DNA from: Limnochordaceae bacterium
GTDB taxonomy: Bacteria; Bacillota; Limnochordia; Limnochordales; DUMU01
Direction of reading: 5' to 3'
NCBI GenBank assembly: GCA_014896305.1
Contig: JADBKQ010000003.1
Coordinates: 1 to 64,000, forward strand
Length of the DNA: 64,000 nt
Position 1 is the stretch's first letter; every line of letters begins with the position of its first letter. The notes below the pieces were generated by a model. It did no database searches. It saw only the letters and a program-made list of their open reading frames with translations, and was not told the origin of the DNA. The position numbers and the translations under genes are program-made. This document shows, piece after piece, positions 11,691 through 21,744 of this stretch.

Positions 11691-12844
11691 TCCAGACACG
11701 TTGGGCCAAGGTTCAGGCTGTCCGCGAGTTCGGGCCCGGGCTGCAGGAGTTGGAGGTGCAGTTAGAGCGCCCCGTTGAGCCTGCCCGGCAGCCCCCCCTC
11801 CAGCAGAATGGCGCCCAGCCGGCGGCAGTCATGCCTACGGCCAAGGCGCTTCATTTTGTCGATTTCCTCGGTCCCGTTCATGCGGGTGAACAGGTGCTGC
11901 TCAACACGACGGCCGTCCAGCTCAACCTGGGAACTGGTGGCTATCACTTTGTGATTTGGCGCGCCGAAGCGGGGGAGCAGGAACGCGTCGACCCCGGGCA
12001 CATCATGAAGTTGCGCTACACCCCCTGGCAATTTCCTGTTCTCGCGGTGGAAGAACCGGACAGCCCCTACCATCGAGAGATGGCCGCCGCTGACTCCCTG
12101 GCTGGCCGGCCGGTCGTAGCCCTCTCGTTGCACAGCCAATTGGCACCGGCGGTGTTGGCCTGCAGGCAAGCGGCAGGGGAACGTCCGATCCGACTCGCCT
12201 ATGTGATGACCGACGGGGCAGCCTTACCCATGTCCTTCAGCCAGCAGGTGCAACAGCTACGCAAACTGGGGTTGCTCGACGTTACGGTGACCGTTGGCCA
12301 CGCCTTTGGTGGGGACATAGAGGCGGTTGGTATTCACAGCGGACTGCTGGCCGCCGCCATCGTCGGCCGGGCGGACATCATCCTGGCTGGCATGGGCCCA
12401 GGCATCGTCGGCACGGATACCCGGTGGGGCACCACCGCCCTGGAGCAAGCGTTCCTGCTGGATGCCGCCGACGCCCTGGGAGGGCGACCGGTGGCCGTTG
12501 TGCGTCTGTCTGGGGCTGATCCCCGTCCTCGTCACCGGGGTGCCAGCCATCACACGCTGACGGTCCTGGGACGGGCCGTACATGCCCGCTGCGAAGTTGC
12601 TTTGCCCCAGCTGGATGATGCTCCGCTTCAGAGCCAGATCCTAGAGCAAGTCACTGAGGCGGGCATCCCTTCCCGGCATCACCTCGTCTGGCTGCCAGTC
12701 CTGTCTGCTATCCTGGATGAAGCCGAGCGGATAGGCCTCGGCCTGCAATCGATGGGCCGCACGGCTCGCACTGATCCCTTACCTTTCCTCGCTGCCGCCG
12801 CGGCTGGCCAATGGGCGGCCCAGCTTGGGACAGGGGAGCGTTGA
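11687..12844 (+). CDS. DUF3866 family protein
   Basis: A 385-residue protein of the DUF3866 family, function unknown. The family-like core is visible in [20 protein letters not shown] followed by LGTGGYHFV, and in the glycine-rich [20 protein letters not shown] segment. No signal peptide or membrane segment is evident. TTG start overlaps the pnp stop, so it is co-translated with pnp. Assignment is from remembered family features. The operon position links it to RNA turnover only by neighbourhood. Confidence 0.75.
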   Translation: MIQTRWAKVQAVREFGPGLQELEVQLERPVEPARQPPLQQNGAQPAAVMPTAKALHFVDFLGPVHAGEQVLLNTTAVQLNLGTGGYHFVIWRAEAGEQERVDPGHIMKLRYTPWQFPVLAVEEPDSPYHREMAAADSLAGRPVVALSLHSQLAPAVLACRQAAGERPIRLAYVMTDGAALPMSFSQQVQQLRKLGLLDVTVTVGHAFGGDIEAVGIHSGLLAAAIVGRADIILAGMGPGIVGTDTRWGTTALEQAFLLDAADALGGRPVAVVRLSGADPRPRHRGASHHTLTVLGRAVHARCEVALPQLDDAPLQSQILEQVTEAGIPSRHHLVWLPVLSAILDEAERIGLGLQSMGRTARTDPLPFLAAAAAGQWAAQLGTGER

Positions 12845-12850
12845 ACGCAC

Positions 12851-13546
12851 ATGCCGTCATCTTCACCCCCATTAGTGGCCGGCTGGTTTCTGTTCTCTGG
12901 CCGGCTCGTGCCTGGGGCGACCCGTCTGTTACTTATCCGGCACGCCCAAACCGACTGGAACCATCAGGGGTTGATTCAAGGACAGCTTGATCCTCCGTTG
13001 AACGAAACGGGCATGGCCGAAGCACGGGCCGTGGCCCGTGCGGTACGTTACTGGGCGGAAACGATGGGTCAGCCCATCCGGGTGATTTTCAGCAGCGACC
13101 TGCAGCGCGCATACCAGACTGCACAAATCGTTCAGGGGGAGGTGGGTGCCCCTCTTCATCTGCACCAAGGTTTGCGGGAGCACCGGTTGGGGGACTGGCA
13201 GGGGCACTCCGCCCAGGAACTGCAGACCACGGATGCAGAGGCCTGGCAGCGCTGGATTGATAGCGGCGGACAGAGTCGCCCTCCCGGAGGAGAGACGATC
13301 CTCGAAGTACAAAGCCGGATGGTGGCAACGGTCGAGGAGATCGCCCGCTCGTTCGTGGGCAGCAATGTACTGGTCGTTTCGCACGGAGCATCCCTGAAGG
13401 CGTTGCTATGCTGGGTTCTTGGCTTGAACCTGGCCTTGCGCACCCACTTTTTTCTCGCCAACGCCAGCCTCACTTCCGTCCTCTGGCACACCGAGAAAGC
13501 ACCCGTATTGGAGTTTCTCAATGGGTTGGCGCGCGCGGAACGCTAG
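12851..13546 (+). CDS. Histidine phosphatase family protein (phosphoglycerate-mutase-like)
   Basis: Histidine phosphatase superfamily member: the catalytic LIRHAQTDWN block lies near residue 28, SSDLQRAYQTAQIV near 80, then LREHRLGDWQG, and the second histidine is in VVSHGASLKALL. Substrate unknown; such proteins include cobalamin-phosphate phosphatases and broad sugar-phosphate phosphatases. ATG at 12851 has GGGGAG 12 bases upstream; a GTG at 12908, closer to the conserved domain, is an alternative start. Confidence 0.85.
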   Translation: MPSSSPPLVAGWFLFSGRLVPGATRLLLIRHAQTDWNHQGLIQGQLDPPLNETGMAEARAVARAVRYWAETMGQPIRVIFSSDLQRAYQTAQIVQGEVGAPLHLHQGLREHRLGDWQGHSAQELQTTDAEAWQRWIDSGGQSRPPGGETILEVQSRMVATVEEIARSFVGSNVLVVSHGASLKALLCWVLGLNLALRTHFFLANASLTSVLWHTEKAPVLEFLNGLARAER

Positions 13547-13659
13547 CCCCTCTAGCGCCAGGCTGAGCTGGCTCGTCGCCGCTACGAGTCTCATTGGTTA
13601 TGCCGCTGCCGCTAGCCGCATAAGGTTGTACCACCTCGCGTGCGGCAGGGGGCAGACCG

Positions 13660-14289
13660 ATGCGCACCATCCTGGCCATTTTCCTGGAACGGCGTCGAGC
13701 CACCCTCTTTTGGGTCTGCTTACTGTTCGTTGTGGGTGGAGGGATTGGGTGGCTGATGGCATGGACCCTGCCTCCTACCCAGATCCAGCTGCTCAAGAAC
13801 GAGCTCACCCATTACTCCCTCTGGGCCGGACAGGCTCCCCCCACCAATAGCCTCGCCTTGCTGCGCCAGGCCCTCACCCAGGATCTGGTTTGTACTGCCG
13901 GCATCATCACACTAGCCGCTCTCTCCTTGCTGGGGGCGCCCGTGGTGCTACTGCTCGTGGGAGTCCGGGGTTTCGTCCTGGGTTTTACCAGTGGGTTGTT
14001 TACCCAGCCCCTGGGTTGGCACTCTCCCTTGGTCATAGCGGCTTTTCTGCTGCCTCACAATCTTCTGATCATCCCTGGGCTGATCCTGCTGGCCGTCGCA
14101 GCCCTGAGCCTAAGCAAAACGACGCTCCAAATCTTGCTGGGCCATCGCTCGGATACCTCTTACGGCCAGCAGTTGCTGGCTACATTGCTGATGACCTTGG
14201 TCACCTCGGGGATGATCGCCATGGGAGATCTGCTCCAGGCATTCGTCTCCCCCTACCTTCTGGCCGTCGTCAACCGGTTCTGGCCCTAG
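13660..14289 (+). CDS. spoIIM: Stage II sporulation protein M
   Basis: Integral membrane component of the SpoIIDMP peptidoglycan machinery that drives engulfment. The 209-residue protein has an N-terminal helix (LFWVCLLFVVGGGIGWLM) and four further hydrophobic segments. The central RGFVLGFTSG and the LPHNLLIIPG motif are typical of SpoIIM/DUF95 proteins. It sits just before xerD and deoB, as in other sporeformers; fur, often nearby, is not here. Confidence 0.88.
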   Translation: MRTILAIFLERRRATLFWVCLLFVVGGGIGWLMAWTLPPTQIQLLKNELTHYSLWAGQAPPTNSLALLRQALTQDLVCTAGIITLAALSLLGAPVVLLLVGVRGFVLGFTSGLFTQPLGWHSPLVIAAFLLPHNLLIIPGLILLAVAALSLSKTTLQILLGHRSDTSYGQQLLATLLMTLVTSGMIAMGDLLQAFVSPYLLAVVNRFWP

Positions 14290-14449
14290 GAGCTGCCTGC
14301 GATCCTAGAAGGAATGCCCAATATCCTGGAGAACCCTCCCCTTGACCAAGCCCTGTTTGGAGCGAGCCTGGACCGATCCGAGAAGTTAGCTGTGCGCGAC
14401 TCTTCCGGTCAGTATGGACTGACCCAGACCAGAGGGAAAGATCACGGGG

Positions 14450-15556
14450 GTGGGGAAGGCGAGCGATCGCAAGTGTCCGGCCCTGGGACGGGCCGATCGC
14501 CAAACAGAGTCCTCTTCCTTACATCAAGCGCGGATCCACTACGAAACCTACCTCTTGGCAGAGCGGCGGCTCAGTCCAGCAACCGTTCGTGCCTATCGGC
14601 AAGATCTCGATGCGCTGACCGCCTATTTGCAGCAACACCTGGCGCGGTCAGCCGAGCAAATCCGGTTGGCGGACTGTTCCGAAGAAAGGCTGGTTGCGTT
14701 CCTGGCCACCCGGCGGGCGGCAGGAGCCGCTGCCAGCAGCCTGGCCCGCCTCACCTCATGCTTGCGCGGCTTTTTCGCGTACTGGGCGGGTCAGGCAGGT
14801 GAACCCAGCCCGGCCGAACTCCTGGCCGCCACCCGCAAAGGCCGCCCGCTCCCGCGGGTGTTGGGCCAAAGACAGGTCAACCAACTGATCGAGCTCGCCC
14901 AGGGAGATCGCCCCCAGGACTTGAGGGACCGGGCGATGCTAGAGTTGCTGTACGGTGCCGGTTTGCGGATTTCCGAGTTACTTCGTCTCCGGCTGGAGGA
15001 CGTCGACCTGGGTCAGCAGCTGGTCCGTCCGTGGGGCAAACGTCGCAAAGAGCGCATTGTTCCATTGGGAGAGCCGGCGGTACAGGCCCTTCGACGCTAT
15101 CTGGAACATGGGCGACCCGCTCTCCTCAGGCGGGCTCACCGGACCGGTACAGTCCCGGCCAGAACTATCGACGTGCCCGAGTTGTTTGTGTCGGTGCGGG
15201 GTAGAGCCATCAGCCGCCAGCGGGGTTGGCAGCTCGTGCGGGAGTACGCCCGGCGGGCCGGCCTCACAGAACTTCCCAGCCCTCATGTACTCCGCCACTC
15301 TTTTGCTACCCACCTACTCGAAGGAGGAGCCGACCTGCGCTCCGTGCAAGAGCTGCTGGGGCATGCCGATATCCAAACCACCCAGATCTACACCCACCTG
15401 ACCACCAGCCACCTTCAAGACGTATACCGGGCCGCCCACCCGCGGGCCACCGATCCGGGGAAAGCTGCTGACGAGGACGACCAGAGCAGACAAAGGAGTG
15501 CAGGGTATGACAGATCGTCGCAACAGTCCTCTCATGACCCCACCAGGCCGGACTAG
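14450..15556 (+). CDS. xerD: Tyrosine site-specific recombinase XerD
   Basis: Chromosome-dimer resolution recombinase. The N-terminal SAM-like DNA-binding domain ([20 protein letters not shown]) precedes the catalytic domain with Arg in [38 protein letters not shown] and the nucleophile Tyr in that last block. The position between spoIIM and deoB matches xerD/ripX of other Firmicutes. It carries about 40 hydrophilic extra residues at the C-terminus that overlap the deoB start. GTG start at 14450 has a modest ribosome-binding site (AGGGAAAG). Confidence 0.9.
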   Translation: MGKASDRKCPALGRADRQTESSSLHQARIHYETYLLAERRLSPATVRAYRQDLDALTAYLQQHLARSAEQIRLADCSEERLVAFLATRRAAGAAASSLARLTSCLRGFFAYWAGQAGEPSPAELLAATRKGRPLPRVLGQRQVNQLIELAQGDRPQDLRDRAMLELLYGAGLRISELLRLRLEDVDLGQQLVRPWGKRRKERIVPLGEPAVQALRRYLEHGRPALLRRAHRTGTVPARTIDVPELFVSVRGRAISRQRGWQLVREYARRAGLTELPSPHVLRHSFATHLLEGGADLRSVQELLGHADIQTTQIYTHLTTSHLQDVYRAAHPRATDPGKAADEDDQSRQRSAGYDRSSQQSSHDPTRPD

Positions 15557-16769
15557 CGCCACACCGAAGTCACACTCCCGTCGCCTCGAGCGGGTGGCCA
15601 TTCTCGTCATGGACAGTGTCGGCATTGGAGCTCTACCCGACGCCGGCCAATACGGGGATGGTGGCAGCAATACGGTTGTTCACACGGCGATGGCCGTAGG
15701 AGGTTTGCCGCTTCCCCACTTGTCCGCGCTGGGGCTGGGTTGGGTCATCGAACCGGCTCCCGGAGTGGAAAAGGTGGAGAAACCCAGCGGTGCGTATGGC
15801 CGGGCGGCTGAACGTTCACCGGGCAAGGATACCACCACGGGGCACTGGGAAATGATGGGGCTCGTCCTGGACCGCCCATTTCCCACCTATCCACATGGGT
15901 TTCCTCCCGAGATCATTGACGAGTTCACGCGGCGGATCGGCCGGCCTATCTTGGGCAACAAGCCGGCGTCCGGGACGATCATCATTCAAGAACTGGGGGA
16001 GGAACACCTGCGAACCGGTGCCCCCATCGTGTACACGTCGGCAGACAGCGTGTTTCAAGTGGCGGCCCACGAAGAGGTGATCCCCGTAGAAGAGCTCTAT
16101 CGCATGTGTCAGATCGCGCGGGAGATCCTCATCGGGCCGCATGCGGTAGACCGAGTCATTGCCCGCCCCTTTGTGGGCAAGCCGGGAGCATTCGTACGGA
16201 CCGAGCGGCGCCGGGACTTCAGTCTACGCCCGTTCCGTCCGACAGTGCTGGATGCGCTCAAGAAGGCGGGTCTGGCCGTGCGGGCGGTGGGGAAGATCGC
16301 GGATATCTTTGCCGGGCAAGGGATCACCTGGGCGGCGCACACGGGGAATAACCGGGAGACGCTGGAGGTCACCTGGGATTTGCTACAACACAGCGCTGAA
16401 CCCGGATTGATCTTCGCCAACTGCGTGGATTTCGACATGCTCTATGGCCACCGAAATGACGCTCCCGGCTATGCCCGGGCTCTCAGGGAGTTTGACGCCT
16501 GGATTCCCCGCTTGTTGGCCGCTCTGGGGCCGCGGGATGCGCTGGTCATCACGGCTGATCACGGGTGCGATCCCACCACTCCTTCGACCGATCATTCCCG
16601 GGAGTACGTTCCCCTCCTCGTGGCTGGACCCCCGATCCGGCCGGGCGTGGCGTTGGGCACCCGCTCCACCTTTGCCGACCTGGGGGCTACGTTGGCCGAG
16701 GCCATGGGGGTGGAGGCGCCAGAAGCCGGAACCAGTTTTGCCGATGCGGTGCTCGCCCAGATACAGTAG
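15507..16769 (+). CDS. deoB: Phosphopentomutase
   Basis: Interconverts ribose/deoxyribose 1- and 5-phosphate in nucleoside salvage. The alkaline-phosphatase-superfamily metal sites are visible: [13 protein letters not shown] at the start, [13 protein letters not shown] with the phosphorylated Thr, [14 protein letters not shown] and [18 protein letters not shown]. Length 420 versus about 390 usual, because of a 30-residue N-terminal extension. The ATG at 15507 has AAGGAG at 8 bases; it lies inside the xerD 3' end (50-base overlap). Confidence 0.95.
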   Translation: MTDRRNSPLMTPPGRTSATPKSHSRRLERVAILVMDSVGIGALPDAGQYGDGGSNTVVHTAMAVGGLPLPHLSALGLGWVIEPAPGVEKVEKPSGAYGRAAERSPGKDTTTGHWEMMGLVLDRPFPTYPHGFPPEIIDEFTRRIGRPILGNKPASGTIIIQELGEEHLRTGAPIVYTSADSVFQVAAHEEVIPVEELYRMCQIAREILIGPHAVDRVIARPFVGKPGAFVRTERRRDFSLRPFRPTVLDALKKAGLAVRAVGKIADIFAGQGITWAAHTGNNRETLEVTWDLLQHSAEPGLIFANCVDFDMLYGHRNDAPGYARALREFDAWIPRLLAALGPRDALVITADHGCDPTTPSTDHSREYVPLLVAGPPIRPGVALGTRSTFADLGATLAEAMGVEAPEAGTSFADAVLAQIQ

Positions 16770-16797
16770 CCGCCCACTCGCCCAAGGAGGTATGGCT

Positions 16798-18141
16798 GTG
16801 ACGGACTCGCTGAGTTCGCTGAGCATGTATGAACTCATCCGCAAAAAGCGCAACGGGGGGGAGCATACCGAAGCAGAACTGGCCTCGCTAGTGGCCGGAA
16901 TCACCCATGGTATCATCCCCACAGAACAGGTCAGCGCCTGGCTCATGGCCGTCTATTTTCGTGGCATGACGGAGAAGGAGACGGCGCTGTTTACCCGGCT
17001 CATGGCGGCCAGCGGCCATACGCTCGACTTGACGGCGATACCCGGCATCAAGGTGGACAAACACTCTTCCGGCGGGGTGGGCGATAAGACCACCATCGCC
17101 TTGGCGCCGCTGGTAGCAGCCTGCGGCTTGCCCGTAGCCAAGCTCTCCGGGCGAGCGCTGGGCCATACTGGGGGGACTCTAGATAAGCTGGAGAGCATTC
17201 CAGGGTTGCGGGTAGAGCTGAGCCAGGCCGAATTCATCGCCCAGGTGCAGGGGATTGGGCTTGCCGTCGCCAGCGCCGGGGTGGACCTTGCCCCCGCCGA
17301 CAAGATCCTTTACGCCCTGCGGGACCGGACTGCCACCGTCGACTCTCTGCCCCTCATTGCCGCCAGTATCATGAGCAAAAAGCTGGCGGCGGGAGCCGAT
17401 GCTTTTGTCCTGGATGTAAAGGTAGGGCGGGGGGCGTTTCTCAAGCAAACGGAGCAGGCGCTGCAGTTAGCCCGGACGATGACCGCCATCGCCGCGCGTG
17501 CCGGGCATCCAGCCGTCGCTCTGGTCACCGACATGAACCAGCCGTTGGGGCGGGCTGTGGGCAACGCGGTAGAGATTGCCGAGGTGGTCGACTTCCTCCG
17601 GGGAGATGGCCCAGCCGACCTGCAAGAACTCGTCTTCGCTCTGGGCAGGGAAATGCTGAAACTGGGGAGAGCCGCCGCAGATGACCAGGCAGCTCAGGCT
17701 CAGTTGGAGCGAGCCTGGCGTTCGGGCGCCGCCCTGGAAAGGTTTCAAACATGGATTCAGGCCCAGGGGGGAGATCCACGGGTGGCCGATTCCCCCTGGC
17801 AAGTCTTATCCCGAGCCCAACACGAGGTGACGGTGCTCGCCCCGGCCAGCGGCTATCTGGCTGGGGTCGATGGCGAGCTCCTCGGCCTGGTTCTGGCTCA
17901 CCTGGGCGCCGGCCGCATGGAACCGCACGCCCGTATCGACCCCGCTGTCGGGCTGTGGATGGAGGCCCGCATCGGCGACCCTGTTCAAGCCGGGCAGACC
18001 GTGCTGGCCAGGCTGTGGGGAAACGACCGCCAGCGACTGGAGGCCGCGGTGACTCGACTCCAACCTGCGTGGATCGTTGCAGACGTCCCCCCTGCCCACC
18101 CGCCTCTCGTGCTGGCACGGGTGCCGGCTCCCGCCAGCTAG
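16798..18141 (+). CDS. pdp: Pyrimidine-nucleoside (thymidine) phosphorylase
   Basis: Phosphorolysis of thymidine/uridine/deoxyuridine, feeding sugar phosphates to DeoB. The signature SGRALGHTGGTLDKLESIPG is intact, together with KVDKHSSGGVGDKTT and KVGRGAF. GTG at 16798 lies 7 bases after AAGGAGG; the ATG at 16792 is too close to it. 447 residues, normal for the family (about 435). A purine nucleoside phosphorylase gene, often between deoB and pdp, is absent. Confidence 0.94.
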   Translation: MTDSLSSLSMYELIRKKRNGGEHTEAELASLVAGITHGIIPTEQVSAWLMAVYFRGMTEKETALFTRLMAASGHTLDLTAIPGIKVDKHSSGGVGDKTTIALAPLVAACGLPVAKLSGRALGHTGGTLDKLESIPGLRVELSQAEFIAQVQGIGLAVASAGVDLAPADKILYALRDRTATVDSLPLIAASIMSKKLAAGADAFVLDVKVGRGAFLKQTEQALQLARTMTAIAARAGHPAVALVTDMNQPLGRAVGNAVEIAEVVDFLRGDGPADLQELVFALGREMLKLGRAAADDQAAQAQLERAWRSGAALERFQTWIQAQGGDPRVADSPWQVLSRAQHEVTVLAPASGYLAGVDGELLGLVLAHLGAGRMEPHARIDPAVGLWMEARIGDPVQAGQTVLARLWGNDRQRLEAAVTRLQPAWIVADVPPAHPPLVLARVPAPAS

Positions 18142-18255
18142 CACCCGGTTGTCGTAGCCGGCTGTGCACCCCGCCCATGCCTTGCGTAGCGGCCCAATCC
18201 AGGGGAAAACTACGCTCAAGACTACGGTGCAAACGGAAGGATGGGGGATGGGGGC

Positions 18256-19563
18256 ATGCATCTAAGGAGATGGGGTCGCACACATCCTGGGCATTGGATT
18301 ATGGGGATCTTGGGATTTCTCCTACCTCTGGCCACGGCGGGCATGGGCATGGCCTCGACAGCAGGCGCTGAAGGTCCCCGGCCACCGACTGGTGGTGTAG
18401 CCTCTCTGCCACCCGCCGCCTTCCAGCTCCAACAAAACACCCGCTCTGCCGTGCTGATGGATGCTGCCAGTGGCCGGGTGCTGTGGGCCAAGAATCCGGA
18501 CCAGCGGCAGCCCATCGCCAGTGTGACCAAGATCATGACCATGGTACTGGCTCTGGAGGCTCTTCGAGACGGGACGGTCTCCCCAAATGACCCGGTTGTT
18601 GCCAGCGAGTACGCCAAGAGTATGGGGGGCACCCAGATCTGGCTCGAAGTGGGGGAGAGCCGCCCCTTCCAGGAGCTGTTGACCGCCGTTGCGGTGGGAT
18701 CTGCCAATGATGCCGCCGTCGCACTGGCAGAACACCTGGCGGGCTCGGAGGAAGCCTTCGTACAAAAGATGAACGAGCGAGCCAAACAACTGGGCCTGAC
18801 CGACACCCTCTATGGCAACCCCACGGGGCTGCCCTCCGAGTCCGTCGGCAAACTGGGAGTGCCGCAGTACTCGTCCGCCTTGGACGTGGCCCGTCTCAGT
18901 CGTTACGCGCTGACGCTGCCTGGGTTTCGAGACCTCGTATCGACGTATGAGTACACGGTGCGTCCCGAAGGACTCCGCCAGCCGGTTCTGTATAATTTCA
19001 ACACGCTTCTGCGCCGCTTGCCGGGTGTCGACGGCATCAAGACCGGGTTCACCAACGAGGCGGGCTACTGCATCAGTGTCAGCGCTCTTCGAGACGGGCT
19101 CCGGTTGATTGCGGTGGTATTGGGCGCTCCCACCCGCGCCGAACGGGACACCGCCGTGGCTGCCTTGCTGAACTGGGGGTACCGTACCTTCACGGCGCAA
19201 CGGCTCGTGAGCAAAGACACTCCCTGGGGGGACCTTCCTGTCTGGCGGGGCAACCCCGAGAAGGTCGCCGTCGTGGTAGGCCAGGACCTATCAGTGACCG
19301 TGCCCAGAGGGACGAAAATTGAGTTCGAGACCGAGGCCACGGTGAACCAGCGCCTCACGGCGCCCGTCCAAGCGGGGCAGCAGGTGGGCAAGCTCACGGT
19401 CCACAGCGGCGGCGAGGTGGTCGGAGAGGTTCCGTTGGTGGCAAAGCAACCGGTGCGGTCCGCCTCTTTCTGGGAGATGGTAGGGCGCGGGATGAGGATC
19501 ACCCTGCAAGGGCTGTACCCGCCCCGCACTCCGCGCAGCCGTACGACTATGGTGCGGTTTTGA
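18256..19563 (+). CDS. dacF: D-alanyl-D-alanine carboxypeptidase, DacF-like
   Basis: Penicillin-binding carboxypeptidase (S11 family) that trims peptidoglycan stem peptides. N-terminal signal segment, then the catalytic triad of motifs: SVTK near residue 88, SAN near 150 and KTG near 262 (DGIKTGFTNEAGYC), followed by the C-terminal beta domain. In Bacillus dacF directly precedes spoIIAA and is forespore-specific; here five unknown genes separate them. Start chosen at ATG 18256 behind GGATGGGGG; ATG at 18241 is possible. Confidence 0.9.
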   Translation: MHLRRWGRTHPGHWIMGILGFLLPLATAGMGMASTAGAEGPRPPTGGVASLPPAAFQLQQNTRSAVLMDAASGRVLWAKNPDQRQPIASVTKIMTMVLALEALRDGTVSPNDPVVASEYAKSMGGTQIWLEVGESRPFQELLTAVAVGSANDAAVALAEHLAGSEEAFVQKMNERAKQLGLTDTLYGNPTGLPSESVGKLGVPQYSSALDVARLSRYALTLPGFRDLVSTYEYTVRPEGLRQPVLYNFNTLLRRLPGVDGIKTGFTNEAGYCISVSALRDGLRLIAVVLGAPTRAERDTAVAALLNWGYRTFTAQRLVSKDTPWGDLPVWRGNPEKVAVVVGQDLSVTVPRGTKIEFETEATVNQRLTAPVQAGQQVGKLTVHSGGEVVGEVPLVAKQPVRSASFWEMVGRGMRITLQGLYPPRTPRSRTTMVRF

Positions 19564-19657
19564 ACGCCTGGTCCCATCACCCGCTTCCCCCGGGCCGCTT
19601 ATGATACTACGGCGAGCTGCCCACGGGGAAAGGAGGGAGCGCGGCGCCTGCCACACC

Positions 19658-19897
19658 ATGCCGTACTCGACACAAGCTTACGAGAACCTCTTTCAGTCAC
19701 TGAAACCGTTTCTGAGTGACTATGGTCAATTGGCCGCTGATGCGGTCATCCAGTTGGTGAGAGCGTACGCCGGCGTGATGGAACAAGTGGAGACCATCCG
19801 TCCTACGATGCAGGCCTTGCTTGCTGCTCGCCAGCGGAACGCTTCCCCTGAATCACCTACTGTGAACGGCGGGACGGCAGGCGAACAGAGCCGCTGA
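19658..19897 (+). CDS. Unknown small helical protein
   Basis: Not recognised. A 79-residue product: a helical stretch beginning MPYSTQAYENLFQSL and containing YGQLAADAVIQLVRAYAGV, then a polar Ser/Gly tail. No signal peptide or membrane segment. The ATG at 19658 starts the well-behaved part, but the best ribosome-binding site (AAAGGAGGG) is about 24 bases upstream, so a longer form from ATG 19601 is possible. A strong terminator follows. First of five genes placed between dacF and spoIIAA. Confidence 0.55.
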   Translation: MPYSTQAYENLFQSLKPFLSDYGQLAADAVIQLVRAYAGVMEQVETIRPTMQALLAARQRNASPESPTVNGGTAGEQSR

Positions 19898-19919
19898 CCG
19901 TCGCCGCCGTTCACACCGC

Positions 19920-19950
19920 AGAGGCGGGGAAGATCCCCGCCTCTCTCTTT
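19920..19950 (+). terminator. Intrinsic terminator
   Basis: AGAGGCGGGG pairs perfectly with CCCCGCCTCT across AAGAT and is followed by CTCTTT. It closes the dacF-side transcript; the stem could also serve the convergent gene at 19978-20358. Confidence 0.75.
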
Positions 19951-19977
19951 GACTGTTCCCGTTGGCTGTCCGGCTTG

Positions 19978-20358
19978 CTACACCGGCTGCGAAGAAGAGG
20001 GCGGGCCGGCTGGCCCGGCCGGCTCTGGCGGAGGGGCCGCCGCCGGTGCGGCAGGTTCAACAGACTCAGAGGGTGGGGGCGTCGGGATCGGAGTGGGTTT
20101 GCCCCCTGTCGCTCCGCCGGCCAGGACCATCTGGAAACTGTGACCCAACTGGGCCAGCAGGGCTTGTTCAGCCGGACTCAGCTGTTGAAACATGTTGGCT
20201 GCTTTTCGCATCAGTTCCTCGTCCGAGTCTTCCCGCGTGGGCCGATCCGGTGTGGTCTTCAACCGCTGGGTCAACGCCTCGATGGCGGCCCGCTCCTGAT
20301 CCGAAAGTCCAGCCAGGGCGTGCTTCAAAGTTTGATGATGTTGATCCAAGTTGCGCAC
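19978..20358 (-). CDS. Unknown protein, helical with Pro/Ala tail
   Basis: Not recognised. The 126-residue product opens with a hydrophilic helical region (from RNLDQHHQTLKHALAGL through ELMRKAANMFQQLSP), continues with AEQALLAQLGHSFQMVLAGG and ends in about 45 residues of Pro/Ala/Ser. GTG start at 20358 follows GGGAGG on the minus strand. The stop codon of the next minus-strand gene lies 15 bases upstream, so the two are probably co-transcribed. Real coding is supported by the ribosome-binding site and by amphipathic helices, not by homology. Confidence 0.5.
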   Translation of the reverse strand: MRNLDQHHQTLKHALAGLSDQERAAIEALTQRLKTTPDRPTREDSDEELMRKAANMFQQLSPAEQALLAQLGHSFQMVLAGGATGGKPTPIPTPPPSESVEPAAPAAAPPPEPAGPAGPPSSSQPV

Positions 20359-20372
20359 CTCATTCCCTCCCG

Positions 20373-20639
20373 CTAGGCGGCTGCAGCTGGAAGTTTGCGA
20401 AACAGCCCCCGCTCCAGTCCTTGTGCCCAGAACGACAAGACCAGCAACAACAAGATGAGGAACAGCAAGAATGGCAGGGACCCCGATCCGCCCAGGCCAT
20501 CCCCCGGCCCCGGAGGGCACGGTGCAGGCGGGGAGGGGCAGGGCGGCGGCAGTCCAGGCTCTGGCTTTGGTGGTGGAGGCGGGGGCTCTGGCCCACCCAA
20601 TCCTTCCGGACCCCCGGCCCTCATCTCATCCGAAAGCAC
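20373..20639 (-). CDS. Small proline-rich protein with one membrane helix
   Basis: Not recognised. 88 residues: a Gly/Pro-rich first half with a PEPPPPPPKPEPG-like run, then a single strongly hydrophobic helix (LPFLLFLILLLLVLSFW) near the C-terminus and a short basic tail. GTG start with AAGGGGGG 7 bases upstream. The architecture (short, hydrophobic helix of alternating Leu/Ile/Phe) resembles the two tiny proteins encoded at 45078-45301 and, loosely, the tiny sporulation-associated membrane proteins of bacilli. Role unknown. Confidence 0.5.
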   Translation of the reverse strand: MLSDEMRAGGPEGLGGPEPPPPPPKPEPGLPPPCPSPPAPCPPGPGDGLGGSGSLPFLLFLILLLLVLSFWAQGLERGLFRKLPAAAA

Positions 20640-20856
20640 GCAAGCACCCCCCTTCGTTTTCCTGCCCGGCCTGGTGAACCATGCGGCCGCTGCAGCAAGC
20701 GACAACCTCCCCCAACCGACGATCCAGCCTATGCGGGATCTCGCCCCGATGTCCTGACCTGCGCGCCCCAAAGCACCAGGGTGCTGTCAAATCGCAGCGG
20801 GCGTTCTCTGACGGCGTTGCATATGCTGATGAGTAACAGGCGGGAGATTTGCCGGA

Positions 20857-21744
20857 ATGGTGGTGACCAGCGTGGAGGGAGCTCCAGCATTCGCTCTCCC
20901 AGTGGCCGCGCCGCCGTCGTCGCCGCTGGCGCGCCTGAGCGACGAACTGCAAGCCATGGCCAGCCTGCTGCGGATGGCTGCCGACCCCCAGGATCCTGCG
21001 GCCCGCAGAAGGGTACGAGCCACGCTCGAGACGGCGTTGCTTCTTCGTCCCCTGCTGGCCCGCAAAGGGGACGACGTCATCCTGGAGCGTCTTCAACAAC
21101 AGGTGAACACTGCGCAAGCTCTGATTGATTGGCGTGCTCGCAAGCCAGCGGGAGAGGAGCCCCCACTGAGCCTAACGCAAGTGCTGCCGCTCCTGCTCCC
21201 ACTCCTGGAACGAAAACCGGCCGGGGGGACAGCGGGAGGGTCCGCCTCGACAGCCGGCGGCACTCCCGGTTCAGTGCCTGCTACAGTAGGGGCGACGACT
21301 CCGGCGAGCAGCGAGGGGGCCGGGGGGATTCTCTCCAGGCTGTTGCCCGCGGTCACAAACCCTACGACCCTGGCCAACCTGGCGGGGCTCGTCGCGTCGC
21401 TGAACGCCCTGCGGGCCCACTCCGCCCCCCCGCCGGCCGCTGGGGGGGAGGCAGGGACATCGCTTCTCCCCCCTACTTCCTCCTCGTCATTCTCCTCTTC
21501 CTCTGCATCTACACCTGGCAGCCAGCCGGACGGCGGACAACTCCCGGCCGCGCTCAACCAGCTGGTGCCGGCGGCTGCCGCCTTGCTCAATAACCCGGCT
21601 GGCTGGCAACAGATTCTGACCCAGGCAGAGCAGAGGCTGGGACGGGAGCGCTTGGAACACTTGTACCAGTTGGCGCAACGCCTGGCAGCCGGCGTCGACC
21701 CGGCCGCCCCTACCACCACCGCCACCGGCGCCGCGGCGAGCTAG
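20857..21744 (+). CDS. Unknown Ala/Pro/Ser-rich protein
   Basis: Not recognised. 295 residues with a helical N-terminal part (LARLSDELQAMASLLRMA; ARRRVRATLETALLLRPLLA), then long low-complexity Ala/Gly/Thr and Ser/Thr linkers separating short Leu-rich helices (LTQVLPLLLPLLE; LANLAGLVASLNAL; AAALLNNPAGWQQIL). No membrane segment long enough to be certain. ATG preceded by GGGAG. Its 3' end overlaps the convergent gene at 21710-22405 by 35 bases. Confidence 0.45.
   Translation: MVVTSVEGAPAFALPVAAPPSSPLARLSDELQAMASLLRMAADPQDPAARRRVRATLETALLLRPLLARKGDDVILERLQQQVNTAQALIDWRARKPAGEEPPLSLTQVLPLLLPLLERKPAGGTAGGSASTAGGTPGSVPATVGATTPASSEGAGGILSRLLPAVTNPTTLANLAGLVASLNALRAHSAPPPAAGGEAGTSLLPPTSSSSFSSSSASTPGSQPDGGQLPAALNQLVPAAAALLNNPAGWQQILTQAEQRLGRERLEHLYQLAQRLAAGVDPAAPTTTATGAAAS

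Noticed and set aside
10629-11699. 356-codon minus-strand frame inside pnp
   Set aside because: Fully antisense to conserved PNPase domains; product has no recognisable motif.
19962-21128. 388-codon plus-strand frame over the unknown cluster
   Set aside because: Opposite to two minus-strand frames with good ribosome-binding sites; product is Arg/Ser/Pro-rich with no helical pattern.
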